A DNA stretch of 61,438 bases from Bacteroidales bacterium (GTDB lineage Bacteria; Bacteroidota; Bacteroidia; Bacteroidales; VadinHA17): the NCBI GenBank assembly GCA_003152835.1, contig PMBC01000060.1:8333-69770 (forward strand), given 5' to 3'. The translations under genes were made by a program, and so were the position numbers. Positions 36,355 to 45,118 of the stretch are shown piece after piece. The notes under the pieces were generated by a model. The model did no database searches, was not told the DNA's origin, and saw only the letters and a list, made by a program, of their open reading frames with translations. Each line of letters begins with the position of its first letter. Position 1 is the first letter of the stretch.

Positions 36355-37914
36355 TTATTTTGTTTTGATTTTCCTGACAACATCAATCACTGTACCGTCA
36401 ACCCATTTGATTGCAGCAACTATCTTATCTTCAAACTCAGCTTTCCGGGGCTTTCCGCAGATTCTTTCAGCTTCATCCTTAAGTTCCTTAATTGTACGTA
36501 CAGGCAATCCACTGCCTTTCAAGCTCTTGATCAAGTCTTTTCGAAGCGGGTTTATTGCTATACCTCTTTCAGTTATGATAACATCAATCAGTTCGCCCGG
36601 ACCGCACAGGGTAGTAACCTCATCAACAATTACAGGTATTCTGTCGCGGAAAAGAGGCACAGGCAGGATGACATTCCTGGCATGAAGGCAATTCTGCCAT
36701 CCTCCAATACCATGAAGAAGATAGCCGTCGGAGTGAGTCACAACATTCCCGTTGAAATTCAGATCAATCTCTGTCGCACCCAGGATCATAATGTCCATCA
36801 TACTCGTCAGGTTACCTTTTGAATGATAATTATAGGCATTGAAAACCGGGTAAGGAATATGATGTGGGTTATTCTCAATAGATCTTACGGCATCGAGATC
36901 AAATGCCTGGGCATCCAGAATATATCCCATACTCCCCTCCTCCAGCATTTTAACCATATATTTAGTGCTGCCGCCAAAACCGAATTTTGATTTCCATCCT
37001 TTCTTTTTTAGTATCTCATCGACAAATACCGCAATGGCAAGAGAGGTACCTCCGGCTCCTGCCTGCATTGTGACGCCATCCTTCAGTATGCCTGACTTCT
37101 CAAGAAATGCAGCTGTAAGTTCAGCAATTAAAAGCCTGTCGGGACTTTTGGTGATCTGGGTGGTACCTGATACGATCTTTTCAGGGATGCCAATTTTATC
37201 GACAACAACGACATAATCAACATAGTTACCCTCAATTTCCATTGGGTAACACGGAACATCCACCAGGTTGTCCGTTACAACAATCACTTTGGAAGCGTAC
37301 ATACTGTCTGCCTTTGCATAGCCAAGCACACCGCAAGATGAATTCCCTCCGGTCCCTTTCGCGTTGCCAAAAAAATCACAGGTCGGAGCTGCAAGCACGG
37401 CAATATCAATCTTTACTTCACCATCCTGAATAGCCTGAACTCTTCCTCCATGTGACCTGAGAACAGCAGTGCCTTTCATCCGGCCGTCTGACACAAACCT
37501 CCCGAGAGGACCATTCATGCTTCCTTCAATCCTGTTTATGGTTCCATCCTCGAGGTATTTTATCACCGGATCGTTGCAGGGAAAAGAGGCGGAAGGGAAC
37601 CAAACCAGGTCCTTTACTCCCATTTTAGATGCCAGGTCAAAGACTTTGTTGCTAATGAGGTCCCCGTCCCTCAGGTGATGATGGGTTGAAATGGTCATGC
37701 CGTCGCGGAGGCCGCATTTCCTCAGAGCCTCCTCAAGTGATTTAACGACTTTGTTCCCGTCGTCGGGGAAGTCATTGCATGTGGGTATTGGCGGAGAGTA
37801 TTTACCTCCGCGTGGCCGGTGCTTTCCGACTCCTTTGAATGGTACTGCCTTCCGTCCGTTGATTTCAACCGGGACGCTCCTTCCTGCAGCATTGATAACT
37901 GTCCTGACAGCCAT
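36355..37914 (-). CDS. citF: Citrate (or citramalate) lyase alpha subunit
   Basis: 519 residues, matching CitF (about 510). It transfers the ACP thioester from acetyl to the citrate substrate, yielding citryl-ACP and acetate. Recognisable segments include [65 protein letters not shown] and [22 protein letters not shown], all typical of the family's CoA-transferase-like fold. It lies 18 bases after the CitD-CitE fusion gene. Citramalate lyase is the close alternative. Confidence 0.93.
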   Translation of the reverse strand: MAVRTVINAAGRSVPVEINGRKAVPFKGVGKHRPRGGKYSPPIPTCNDFPDDGNKVVKSLEEALRKCGLRDGMTISTHHHLRDGDLISNKVFDLASKMGVKDLVWFPSASFPCNDPVIKYLEDGTINRIEGSMNGPLGRFVSDGRMKGTAVLRSHGGRVQAIQDGEVKIDIAVLAAPTCDFFGNAKGTGGNSSCGVLGYAKADSMYASKVIVVTDNLVDVPCYPMEIEGNYVDYVVVVDKIGIPEKIVSGTTQITKSPDRLLIAELTAAFLEKSGILKDGVTMQAGAGGTSLAIAVFVDEILKKKGWKSKFGFGGSTKYMVKMLEEGSMGYILDAQAFDLDAVRSIENNPHHIPYPVFNAYNYHSKGNLTSMMDIMILGATEIDLNFNGNVVTHSDGYLLHGIGGWQNCLHARNVILPVPLFRDRIPVIVDEVTTLCGPGELIDVIITERGIAINPLRKDLIKSLKGSGLPVRTIKELKDEAERICGKPRKAEFEDKIVAAIKWVDGTVIDVVRKIKTK

Positions 37915-37932
37915 ATTTTTAAGAATAAAAGG

Positions 37933-39162
37933 TTATTTTTCTTCTGATCGCTCTTCCTTCCTCCAGTTCTCCGGTAACCTTCCAAGACTCATAGCAAGCT
38001 CAATTGTCTTCATTGCCCTGGCGACGACCGGGGCATCGATCATTTTGGATCCCAGCGCTACGACTCCTATCCCATTTTTCCTCGCATCCTCAAAAGCAGA
38101 AACGATCTTTTTTGATTTCTCGATTTCGTTTGCATCAGGCGCAAAACCTTCGTTTATAACGGGAACCTGCCTCGGATGAACGCATCCCATTCCTTCAAAC
38201 CCTAAAGCCTTGGATTTTAAAACATTCAGTCTGAGGGCTTCCATATCACCAACATCAGAGAAAACTGAATCAATGGGCTGTATACCGGCAGCTTTTGCAG
38301 CCACAATAATCCTAGTCCTTGCATAAAATGATTCATTTCCTTCAGCAGTTCTGGGAACGCCAAGATCAGAAGTATAATCTTCCAGCCCGATTGCCATTGC
38401 AACAACATTCTTTGAAGCCCTTGCTATGTCATATGAGTTCTCCACACCAAGGGTGCTTTCAATTATTGGCATTATGTAAACAGGAACGGTGATTTTATGC
38501 TTTGAAGAGATCCTGAATATTTCCGACTCCACATTAATTACCTGCTCCTTATTTTCGCATTTTGGCAGAAGAATGAGGTTTACATTATGAGGAACCACAT
38601 AGTGAAGATCTTTTAATCCGGCATCGCCCTGGTTGATCCTGACCATACGTTCAGCTCCATGGAATCCGACCTGCCTGAGGGCATTTCTTACAAGGAAGCG
38701 GGCCTCATCCTTTTTTTCAGGAGCAACAGAATCCTCAAGATCAAGTATAATGCCATCAGCTGAATGAAGACCTGCATTGATCATCATGCCCGGATTATTT
38801 CCGGGGATATATAACCGCGAGAACCTCCTTCTTCCTGCGGTGGTCGAATACCTGTTTTCCTTAAGCATGTCGGGCAGATATTCGAGATCAGAGTTCATCA
38901 GTCTCATTATTGCAGCTTCCATCCGGGCTGCAATCACAAAAGGCAAAGCTCCCGAATCAGTGACTGTTAAAGCAGCATCTTTGATCTTATAGAACTTTAA
39001 TATCGTTTTAACAAGATCTTTGATTGAGTCTCCGTAGAGAGTTTTGACCTTCGATGACAGATCAATTTTTATTCCTCCCTTTTCTGTTAGCTCCAGTTTA
39101 ATTTCACAATCGGATCTTACCTTTGGACCGGCATTTCCAGTAGTTGCAATCTTGCTGCTCAT
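37933..39162 (-). CDS. citDE: Fused citrate lyase acyl carrier protein-beta subunit (CitD-CitE)
   Basis: A 409-residue fusion. Residues 1-90 are a CitD-type acyl carrier domain: the segment AGPKVRSDCEIKLEL aligns with the CitD phosphoribosyl-dephospho-CoA attachment region, making Ser17 the likely prosthetic-group site, and SVKTLYGDSIKDLV/GALPFVIAARMEAAI follow the CitD pattern. Residues about 110-400 are CitE (HpcH/HpaI aldolase-like): RLYIPGNNPGMM, ADGIILDLEDSVAPEKKDEAR, RMVRINQGD, VYIMPIIESTLGV, CVHPRQVPVIN. The ATG at 39162, 5 bases after the mce stop, is preferred to a TTG at 39171. No citC, citX or citG is in the window, so prosthetic-group supply must come from elsewhere. Confidence 0.88.
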   Translation of the reverse strand: MSSKIATTGNAGPKVRSDCEIKLELTEKGGIKIDLSSKVKTLYGDSIKDLVKTILKFYKIKDAALTVTDSGALPFVIAARMEAAIMRLMNSDLEYLPDMLKENRYSTTAGRRRFSRLYIPGNNPGMMINAGLHSADGIILDLEDSVAPEKKDEARFLVRNALRQVGFHGAERMVRINQGDAGLKDLHYVVPHNVNLILLPKCENKEQVINVESEIFRISSKHKITVPVYIMPIIESTLGVENSYDIARASKNVVAMAIGLEDYTSDLGVPRTAEGNESFYARTRIIVAAKAAGIQPIDSVFSDVGDMEALRLNVLKSKALGFEGMGCVHPRQVPVINEGFAPDANEIEKSKKIVSAFEDARKNGIGVVALGSKMIDAPVVARAMKTIELAMSLGRLPENWRKEERSEEK

Positions 39163-39167
39163 GGTGG

Positions 39168-39584
39168 TCAAAACTTATTTGTTTTATTTTCGCAAATCTC
39201 AATAAGCACACCAGAGGTTGATTTTGGATGAAGGAATGCAATTTCAAGTCCTTCGGCTCCTTTCTTCGGTTTGGCGTCAATCAGCCTCACACCGTTATCT
39301 TCCGCGTGCTTAAGCTGCTTTTCAATATCATTGACCGCAAAGGCTATATGGTGTAAGCCTTCACCCCTGCCTGCAATAAATTTTCCTATAGCGCTATCCG
39401 GGTCAGTCGATTCAAGCAATTCAATCTTGGTATCACCGACTTTGAAGAATGCAGTTTTTACTTTCTGGTCCCTGACCTCTTCAATATTATAACATTTCAG
39501 GCCTAATACTTTCTCATAAAATTCAATTGCGCTCGCAAGGTTGTTCACAGCTATTCCAATATGCTCAATATGTGATGGTTTCAT
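39168..39584 (-). CDS. mce: Methylmalonyl-CoA epimerase
   Basis: 138 residues of the vicinal-oxygen-chelate superfamily. It interconverts (R)- and (S)-methylmalonyl-CoA. The metal-site motifs are IEHIGIAVNNL (His), KIELLEST (Glu), EGLHHIAFAVNDI (His) and SGVLIEICE (Glu). It heads the operon with citDE, citF and rubredoxin, whose starts follow within 5-18 bases of each stop. Epimerase links propionate/succinate routes to adenosylcobalamin-dependent mutase; the adenosyltransferase in this window would help supply the cofactor. Confidence 0.93.
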   Translation of the reverse strand: MKPSHIEHIGIAVNNLASAIEFYEKVLGLKCYNIEEVRDQKVKTAFFKVGDTKIELLESTDPDSAIGKFIAGRGEGLHHIAFAVNDIEKQLKHAEDNGVRLIDAKPKKGAEGLEIAFLHPKSTSGVLIEICENKTNKF

Positions 39585-39613
39585 TGTATTTTAATAATGA
39601 AATGAATTTACAG

Positions 39614-39646
39614 CAAATTTAGCTGATTATGACGACTCTATGACGA
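39614..39646 (-). promoter_or_regulatory. Promoter region of the mce-cit operon with a tandem direct repeat
   Basis: The minus strand carries TAAATTTG (39621-39614), an exact -7 match, 30 bases before the mce start. No -33 TTTG is present. Instead, two copies of TCGTCATA (39646-39639 and 39635-39628) repeat with an 11-base period immediately upstream, about one helical turn apart, as expected for a tandem activator-binding site. Confidence 0.45.
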
Positions 39647-39695
39647 TAAATATCATGTTTTAATGATAATTGAATACATGAAAAGAAGAGGGTCG

Positions 39696-41264
39696 TTAAA
39701 AGGGAAACTCAGATGGAACGGGTTTATCGGACTGGACATTTACCGGTTTTTTTGCTGCCAGATGCACCGGGTTTCCATCTACATAAATAGCCTTATAAGG
39801 AACAACAGGACAAGCAAATTCACAATGGCCGCAACCAATGCATATTTCAGCATTGGTTTCCGGGATAAGAAGGTTTCCTTCGTAGGGAATCATATAAACA
39901 GCTTTGGTGGGGCAAGCTTCAGAGCAAGCGCCACAGGCTGTTTTTTCAGTTTTTACAATACAATTGTCCTTTATAAAATTTGCCTTCCCTAGCTGCGTAA
40001 GCTTTTTTGCTTCCAGCGCCAGCGGACGAAGTGCATATGTCGGGCAGACATCTGTGCATTTAGTACAATTATATGCACAGAAACCTTTATGGTAATTCAT
40101 AACAGGCTGCATCATTCCTGCAACGCCATAATCAAGCCATGCAGGCTGTAAAACTTTGTTAGGGCATATTGTAATGCAAAGTGAACATGCAGTGCACTCC
40201 TTGTTAAAATCCGAAACAGATCCGGCACCGGGAGGACAAACCGGGGATGTTTTATTTTCCTTAACCGTCGATTCTTTCTTAGGTATCGGAGTTTTTTTAT
40301 CCTGCCCCCGCAACAATTGCGGTAACCCTAACATAAGCAATAATGTTCCGGCAATGAATTTCCTTTTATCCGTATCGACGTCATGGGGTGTCTCGCTTTT
40401 CTTTTTAAGCTTAACAAAGCCGAATGAGATGGCCTTTTCGGTACAGTTATTTATACAGTTGAAACAACCAACGCACCTGCTGACATCGACATGAGGCTGA
40501 AGAAAATCGATGCAGGAGGATTTGCAGCCAAGAGAGCATCGCCCACACCTGGTACATTTGCTTTCATTGATGTTTATTCTCAGAACAGAGATCTTTGAAA
40601 CCATTCCCAGCAGAGTCCCGACCGGGCATATCATATTGCAATATAGTCGCCCTTTTGCCAGAGACATCGACCCGATCAGAAGAAAGAAGGCAGCAGGAAC
40701 GCTATACGCAAGCAGCTTAAAACCTTTGATTGTGATATGATCGAGGGTGTAGATATCGAATTTATGGAGAATCCCTGCAATGAAATTATTAATGACTATC
40801 ACAGCCGGTTTCCCGAAATAGGTCATAAACCTCCCGAATATGCTGTAAGGATCGAGGAGCGTTATGAGATAAAGTCCCCAGATCATTGTAACAATGAGTG
40901 TTGCCGCAAGAAGAGCATACCTGATAATGGTATGAGGCTTCTTAAATCCGTATCTTCTGAACTTTCTCCTTATCCTGCCGCCAATTCTGCTGAAAAGATC
41001 CTGTCCGATCCCAAGCGGGCATAAAAAGGAGCAGTATGTCCGCCCCGAAAGAAGTGTAAGTAAAATGACAGCAATAAAACCTATCGACACCATCGATCTC
41101 AGATCGAAGTACTTTAATGCCGATGGTACGAACTGAAGGTAAAGAAGAATATTGAGATACTTTACAGGGATAATGCTTTTGAAATCAGCAAAAACAATAA
41201 AAAATCCTATAAAAACAACAGAAGCAAACAGAATACGGAATTTCCTCAGTAAAGGTGACCTCAT
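39696..41264 (-). CDS. Membrane polyferredoxin, NapH-NapG-like fusion
   Basis: 522 residues. The N-terminal half has about five membrane helices with paired cysteine motifs CSFLCPLG and CNMICPVG and two 4Fe-4S motifs (CTRCGRCSLGCKSSC, CVGCFNCINNC), as in NapH/NosR-like quinol-oxidising proteins. Near residues 297-318 a basic stretch and a second hydrophobic segment (DKRKFIAGTLLLMLGLPQLL) look like an internalised signal sequence. The rest (about 340-500) carries four more cluster motifs, as in NapG-type ferredoxins. It follows the DUF362 gene by about 6 bases. It probably moves electrons across or along the membrane. The ATG at 41264 is preferred to a TTG one codon earlier. Confidence 0.82.
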   Translation of the reverse strand: MRSPLLRKFRILFASVVFIGFFIVFADFKSIIPVKYLNILLYLQFVPSALKYFDLRSMVSIGFIAVILLTLLSGRTYCSFLCPLGIGQDLFSRIGGRIRRKFRRYGFKKPHTIIRYALLAATLIVTMIWGLYLITLLDPYSIFGRFMTYFGKPAVIVINNFIAGILHKFDIYTLDHITIKGFKLLAYSVPAAFFLLIGSMSLAKGRLYCNMICPVGTLLGMVSKISVLRININESKCTRCGRCSLGCKSSCIDFLQPHVDVSRCVGCFNCINNCTEKAISFGFVKLKKKSETPHDVDTDKRKFIAGTLLLMLGLPQLLRGQDKKTPIPKKESTVKENKTSPVCPPGAGSVSDFNKECTACSLCITICPNKVLQPAWLDYGVAGMMQPVMNYHKGFCAYNCTKCTDVCPTYALRPLALEAKKLTQLGKANFIKDNCIVKTEKTACGACSEACPTKAVYMIPYEGNLLIPETNAEICIGCGHCEFACPVVPYKAIYVDGNPVHLAAKKPVNVQSDKPVPSEFPF

Positions 41265-41270
41265 CAAAAA

Positions 41271-42191
41271 TTACATTTTAATTCGTTTGATGTTCAAAGT
41301 ATCAAGCTTCATATTTCCCAGGCCCATCTTATGCGCAATCGCTATATATTCTATTCTTTCGGTTTCGACTCCAAGCATTTTTGCTGCAGCAGCATCCGCT
41401 GCGACCCAGTCGGCAGCAATAATCTGAGATTTCATCTGAACCACATCCTCCTTTGAGACTCCTTGCGGACCATGCTTAACCATTACATTATAGCAATCAA
41501 CAACGTTCAGCACAGGTTTCTTTTCAAATAATGCATAATCTGCAATGCACTGGTTCAAATCATTTGAATGCCAGTATTGCCTGTCCCAGACAACTCCCAT
41601 CATATTTTTAAGTGAACATGTCATCCTTGTGGAATCATGATCCTTGAGGACAGGTACATTGATGAATACATCCGTTTCGAGAAGAAGTTCATGTACTTTT
41701 GCGCTTTTCAGCTTTACTCCTCCCGGTATCTCAACTTCATGATAATAGCTTTCCGAGTTGCCCGGAACAACTTTTGCCCCAGCGCTTTTTGCAGCTTTCT
41801 CAATACCTGAAGTTTTGTAGCAGTTCACCCAATTATCGCAGGTATGGTCGAAAACATAAACTTCTTTTGCGCCTGCCTTAAAGCAATGTTCAATTATTCT
41901 CCTGACAAGCAGTGGATTGGTATTGGCAGCAAGCTCGGGAATTACATCCCACCCGATATTGGGCTTAATCAGGACTTTCTGGCCTTTATGAACGAAAGTT
42001 CCCATTCCTCCAAGCTCCTGTATCCCAAGATCAAACATTGCGTCGGGTTCGCCACCCATCAGCGCTACCATGTCATATTTTGACAGAGCATGCTCTGTGT
42101 TCCAGAGTTTATCATAACCACCAAGGCTGAGCGCTGCTCCAGCAGCAAGTCCGGCTCCAGCCGAAGTTTTAAGAAAGTCTCTTCTTTTCAT
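41271..42191 (-). CDS. Tat-exported DUF362 domain protein
   Basis: 306 residues. The N-terminus is a twin-arginine-type signal (MKRRDFLKTSAGAGLAAGAALSLGG), with Arg-Arg-Asp-Phe-Leu-Lys, so it should be exported folded, probably with a bound cofactor. The remainder is DUF362: KVLIKPNIGWDVIPE, VFDHTCDNWVNCYKTSGI, VPVLKDHDSTRMTCSLKNMMGVVWDRQYWHSNDLNQCIADYA. No classical CxxCxxC cluster motif is visible. The immediate neighbour is the polyferredoxin, forming a two-gene unit. The ATG at 42191 starts the Tat motif, nine codons inside the longest frame. Function unknown. Confidence 0.8.
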   Translation of the reverse strand: MKRRDFLKTSAGAGLAAGAALSLGGYDKLWNTEHALSKYDMVALMGGEPDAMFDLGIQELGGMGTFVHKGQKVLIKPNIGWDVIPELAANTNPLLVRRIIEHCFKAGAKEVYVFDHTCDNWVNCYKTSGIEKAAKSAGAKVVPGNSESYYHEVEIPGGVKLKSAKVHELLLETDVFINVPVLKDHDSTRMTCSLKNMMGVVWDRQYWHSNDLNQCIADYALFEKKPVLNVVDCYNVMVKHGPQGVSKEDVVQMKSQIIAADWVAADAAAAKMLGVETERIEYIAIAHKMGLGNMKLDTLNIKRIKM

Positions 42192-42371
42192 ATTTTCAGT
42201 TTCCCCGTAGGTAGTCAATTATGAGATACGTGTCGAAAATACAATTTTTTTTTATTATTCTGTTATGAATTGTATGTAGTATATTAGCGACCAGTATTGA
42301 TTTAACTATTTTTAATATTGTAAGGCAATCAGGCGTTCAGAGTGTGATGTTGTACCAAATGCTTTAATGAG

Positions 42372-43562
42372 ATGAAAATCCTTTACTACGACTGTTTTTC
42401 AGGGATAAGCGGCGATATGAACCTTGGTGCAATGATTGATCTTGGAGTTGATAAAACATTCCTTACCAGTGAACTTAACAAACTGAATCTGAAGGGATGG
42501 GAGCTTCATGCTGAAAAGGATCAGCGTCACGGGATTGGCGGAACAAAAGTTACTGTAAAGCAGACGCACCATAAACATGCACACAGGCATCTTTCCGACA
42601 TAGAAAAAATTATCAGGGAATCATCATTAGATCAGAAGACAAAAGATCTTAGCATGAAAATATTCATGAAAGTGGCGCTTGCAGAGGCCTCTATCCATGA
42701 AATACCGGTTGATGAGGTTCATTTTCATGAAGTTGGTGCAATCGATTCTATAATCGACATTGTCGGAGCCGCAATATGTTTTAATTCTTTGAATCCGGAT
42801 GCTGTATATGTCACTCCTGTTGAGCTTGGAAGCGGTTTCGTTAAATGCGATCATGGCACTCTGCCTGTACCAGCACCGGCAACAGCCGAGATAATTAAAG
42901 GTATTCCATCGAAAACGGGTGGGGTCAATTTTGAAGCAACAACCCCGACTGGGGCAGCAATTATTGCAGCACTTGGAACACATTTCAACACCGGCACTCC
43001 GATAAGGATTGATAAGACAGGTTATGGTGTTGGACATAAGGAGAATCCAGCTGTTCCCAACCTTCTGCGAGTATTTACTGGTGAGGCTGAAGAACAAGCC
43101 TCCGGCCATGATGCTCTTCTTCTGGAATGCAATATTGATGACATGAACCCTGAATTTTTTGAGTATATCTCTGAGAAACTTTTCGTGGCCGGAGCATCAG
43201 ATGTATACATATCCGGCATAATCATGAAAAAAGGGAGGCCTGGAAATATCCTGAATGTTATCTGCGAACCAGGACTCGGAGGAATTGTGAAGGAGATAAT
43301 ATTTACGGAATCAACCTCGGTGGGAATCAGGTCATTCCCCTTTAGAAAGGATACCCTTTCGAGAAAGTTTGAGGTTATAAAGACCCCTTATGGAAATGTT
43401 ACGGTTAAACATTCATTTTATAATGAAAAAGAGGTCTCCTGCAAACCCGAATTTGAGGAGTGCAGAAAGATTGCCATAGAGAAAGGCATCCCCATAAAAG
43501 ATATTTACAACAATATCATGGCTTTGATTGTTATAGGAGATTATGACAAAAGACTTAAATGA
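42372..43562 (+). CDS. larC: Nickel-pincer cofactor biosynthesis protein LarC (nickel insertion)
   Basis: 396 residues. LarC inserts nickel into the pyridinium dithiocarboxylate precursor in a CTP-dependent step. Family markers are YYDCFSGISGDMNLGA at the N-terminus, a metal-binding histidine patch HHKHAHRH (residues 66-73), VHFHEVGAIDSIIDIVGA, and the later NIDDMNPEFFEYISEKL. It is encoded as one continuous frame, unlike the split LarC1/LarC2 form reported from Lactobacillus plantarum. Its stop overlaps the larE start (ATGA). Confidence 0.93.
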   Translation: MKILYYDCFSGISGDMNLGAMIDLGVDKTFLTSELNKLNLKGWELHAEKDQRHGIGGTKVTVKQTHHKHAHRHLSDIEKIIRESSLDQKTKDLSMKIFMKVALAEASIHEIPVDEVHFHEVGAIDSIIDIVGAAICFNSLNPDAVYVTPVELGSGFVKCDHGTLPVPAPATAEIIKGIPSKTGGVNFEATTPTGAAIIAALGTHFNTGTPIRIDKTGYGVGHKENPAVPNLLRVFTGEAEEQASGHDALLLECNIDDMNPEFFEYISEKLFVAGASDVYISGIIMKKGRPGNILNVICEPGLGGIVKEIIFTESTSVGIRSFPFRKDTLSRKFEVIKTPYGNVTVKHSFYNEKEVSCKPEFEECRKIAIEKGIPIKDIYNNIMALIVIGDYDKRLK

Positions 43563-44362
43563 CAGAAGACAAATCGATTAAGCTTAATTCAATTCTGAAA
43601 GACCTCAAATCATTTGTTATTGCATTCTCAGGAGGTGTCGACAGTTCGTTTCTGGCATACAGGGCAAGTTCACTCAGTAGCCTGCAGATGGTTGCAGTTA
43701 CATTAAGTACTCCATATGTACCATCACGTGAGATAAATGAGGCTATTGAATTCACAAAAGTTCATGGTATAAAACATAAAATCTTAGATCTGCCTCTCCC
43801 GGAAATTATTAAGCACAATCCGGTTGAAAGATGCTACCTCTGTAAAAAGATTCTCTTCAGTAAAATATCTGAATATGCTTCAGAAAATGGGTACAGGTAT
43901 ATTATTGACGGTACTAATGCAGATGATACCGGAACGCTCCGTCCGGGACTGAAAGCGCTGAAGGAGCTGTCCGTAAGGAGCCCTCTTGCTGAGGCCGGCA
44001 TTACGAAAAAGGAGATCAGGGAATTCCTTCTGAAAGAGGGTCTGGTTATCTGGGATAAGCCAGCAATGGCTTGCCTTCTTACCAGGATTCCCTATGACAC
44101 GGATATAAGTGAAGGAATGCTCAGAATGATTGAAAATGCAGAGGATTATCTGTTTGAAAAGGGTTACCCTGGGACCAGGGTCAGGGTACATAATGATATT
44201 GCCAGAATTGAGTGCATGCCGGGATACCTTGAAAAGATTATCCATGATCCTGAAAGGGAACTTATTGTCAGCGACCTGAAAAATTTAGGATTCAGATTTA
44301 TATCTTTGGATCTTGAAGGTTACAGGTCCGGAAGCATGGATCAGGGAAGGAAGAATAAATGA
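43559..44362 (+). CDS. larE: Sulfur transferase LarE (nickel-pincer cofactor)
   Basis: 267 residues. LarE adenylates the precursor and replaces carboxylate oxygens by sulfur. The PP-loop is SGGVDSS (residues 24-30). Cysteines are at 92 and 95 (ERCYLCKK) and at 172 (PAMACLLTRIPYD). Cys172 corresponds, as far as I can align, to the sacrificial Cys176 of L. plantarum LarE. The additional C92-x-x-C95 pair is the arrangement associated with a 4Fe-4S-type LarE (inference). It has ATGA overlaps with larC before it and larB after it. Confidence 0.92.
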   Translation: MTEDKSIKLNSILKDLKSFVIAFSGGVDSSFLAYRASSLSSLQMVAVTLSTPYVPSREINEAIEFTKVHGIKHKILDLPLPEIIKHNPVERCYLCKKILFSKISEYASENGYRYIIDGTNADDTGTLRPGLKALKELSVRSPLAEAGITKKEIREFLLKEGLVIWDKPAMACLLTRIPYDTDISEGMLRMIENAEDYLFEKGYPGTRVRVHNDIARIECMPGYLEKIIHDPERELIVSDLKNLGFRFISLDLEGYRSGSMDQGRKNK

Positions 44363-45108
44363 CTGGAAAAGAAATTGAAAAACTGCTGAATGAGATCAGG
44401 AACGGTACCAAAAGCGTTGATGAAGCGCTTGAGGTGCTGAAAGATTTTCCTTATACCGATCTTGGTTATGCCAGGATCGATCATCATCGGGAGATAAGGA
44501 CCGGTTATCCTGAGATTATATATTGCGCCGGGAAGACCATTGAGCAGGTAACTGGAATATTCGGGGTGATGGCCGGGAAGGAAAATAACGTAATGGGTAC
44601 GCGGGCATCCTCTGAAATGTACGAGGCAGTTAAGAAAATAGCGCCTGAGACTATTTATTTTGCTGAAGCCAGGATAATCTCATTGTGTAAAAAAACTCCG
44701 GAAATACCCGATTCAAGCATTGCCATTATAACTGCAGGCACGTCAGATATCCCTGTTGCTGAAGAGGCAGCTGTCACTGCTGAACTGCTTGGCAATAAGG
44801 TGGTGAGGATCTATGATGCTGGTGTTGCCGGAATCCACAGGCTGGTTGACAAGCTTCCTGAAATAAGGAAATGCAGGGTTATAGTTGTCATTGCCGGAAT
44901 GGAGGGCGCACTGGCCAGCGTTGTCGGGGGACTGGTTGACAAACCGGTAATAGCTGTTCCTACCAGTGTAGGATATGGCGCTAATTTCGGAGGCATATCT
45001 GCCCTGCTTGCAATGCTCACCAGCTGCTCTTCAGGAGTAACTGTGGTAAATATCGACAACGGTTTTGGCGCCGGATTCTCAGCCAGCATGATCAACAAGA
45101 TGAAGTGA
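44359..45108 (+). CDS. larB: LarB, pyridinium-3,5-biscarboxylate mononucleotide synthase
   Basis: 249 residues. LarB carboxylates and hydrolyses nicotinic acid adenine dinucleotide to give the cofactor precursor. The catalytic domain resembles PurE: KENNVMGTRASSEMYEAVK, IAIITAGTSDIPVAEEAA, GGLVDKPVIAVPTSVGYGANFGG, and SCSSGVTVVNIDNGFGAG. The cysteine in SCSSGV is residue 223, which aligns with the substrate-bonded Cys221 of the L. plantarum enzyme. Overlap with larE confirms the operon. larA, the lactate racemase that uses the cofactor, is absent from the window. Confidence 0.93.
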   Translation: MTGKEIEKLLNEIRNGTKSVDEALEVLKDFPYTDLGYARIDHHREIRTGYPEIIYCAGKTIEQVTGIFGVMAGKENNVMGTRASSEMYEAVKKIAPETIYFAEARIISLCKKTPEIPDSSIAIITAGTSDIPVAEEAAVTAELLGNKVVRIYDAGVAGIHRLVDKLPEIRKCRVIVVIAGMEGALASVVGGLVDKPVIAVPTSVGYGANFGGISALLAMLTSCSSGVTVVNIDNGFGAGFSASMINKMK

Positions 45109-45118
45109 CTAAATTGAG

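Noticed and set aside
37691-38179. A 162-codon plus-strand frame opposite citDE/citF
   Set aside because: Both strands are fully explained by strong lyase homology on the minus strand.
42627-43109. A 160-codon minus-strand frame opposite larC
   Set aside because: Cys/Arg-rich translation without motifs; larC is unmistakable on the other strand.
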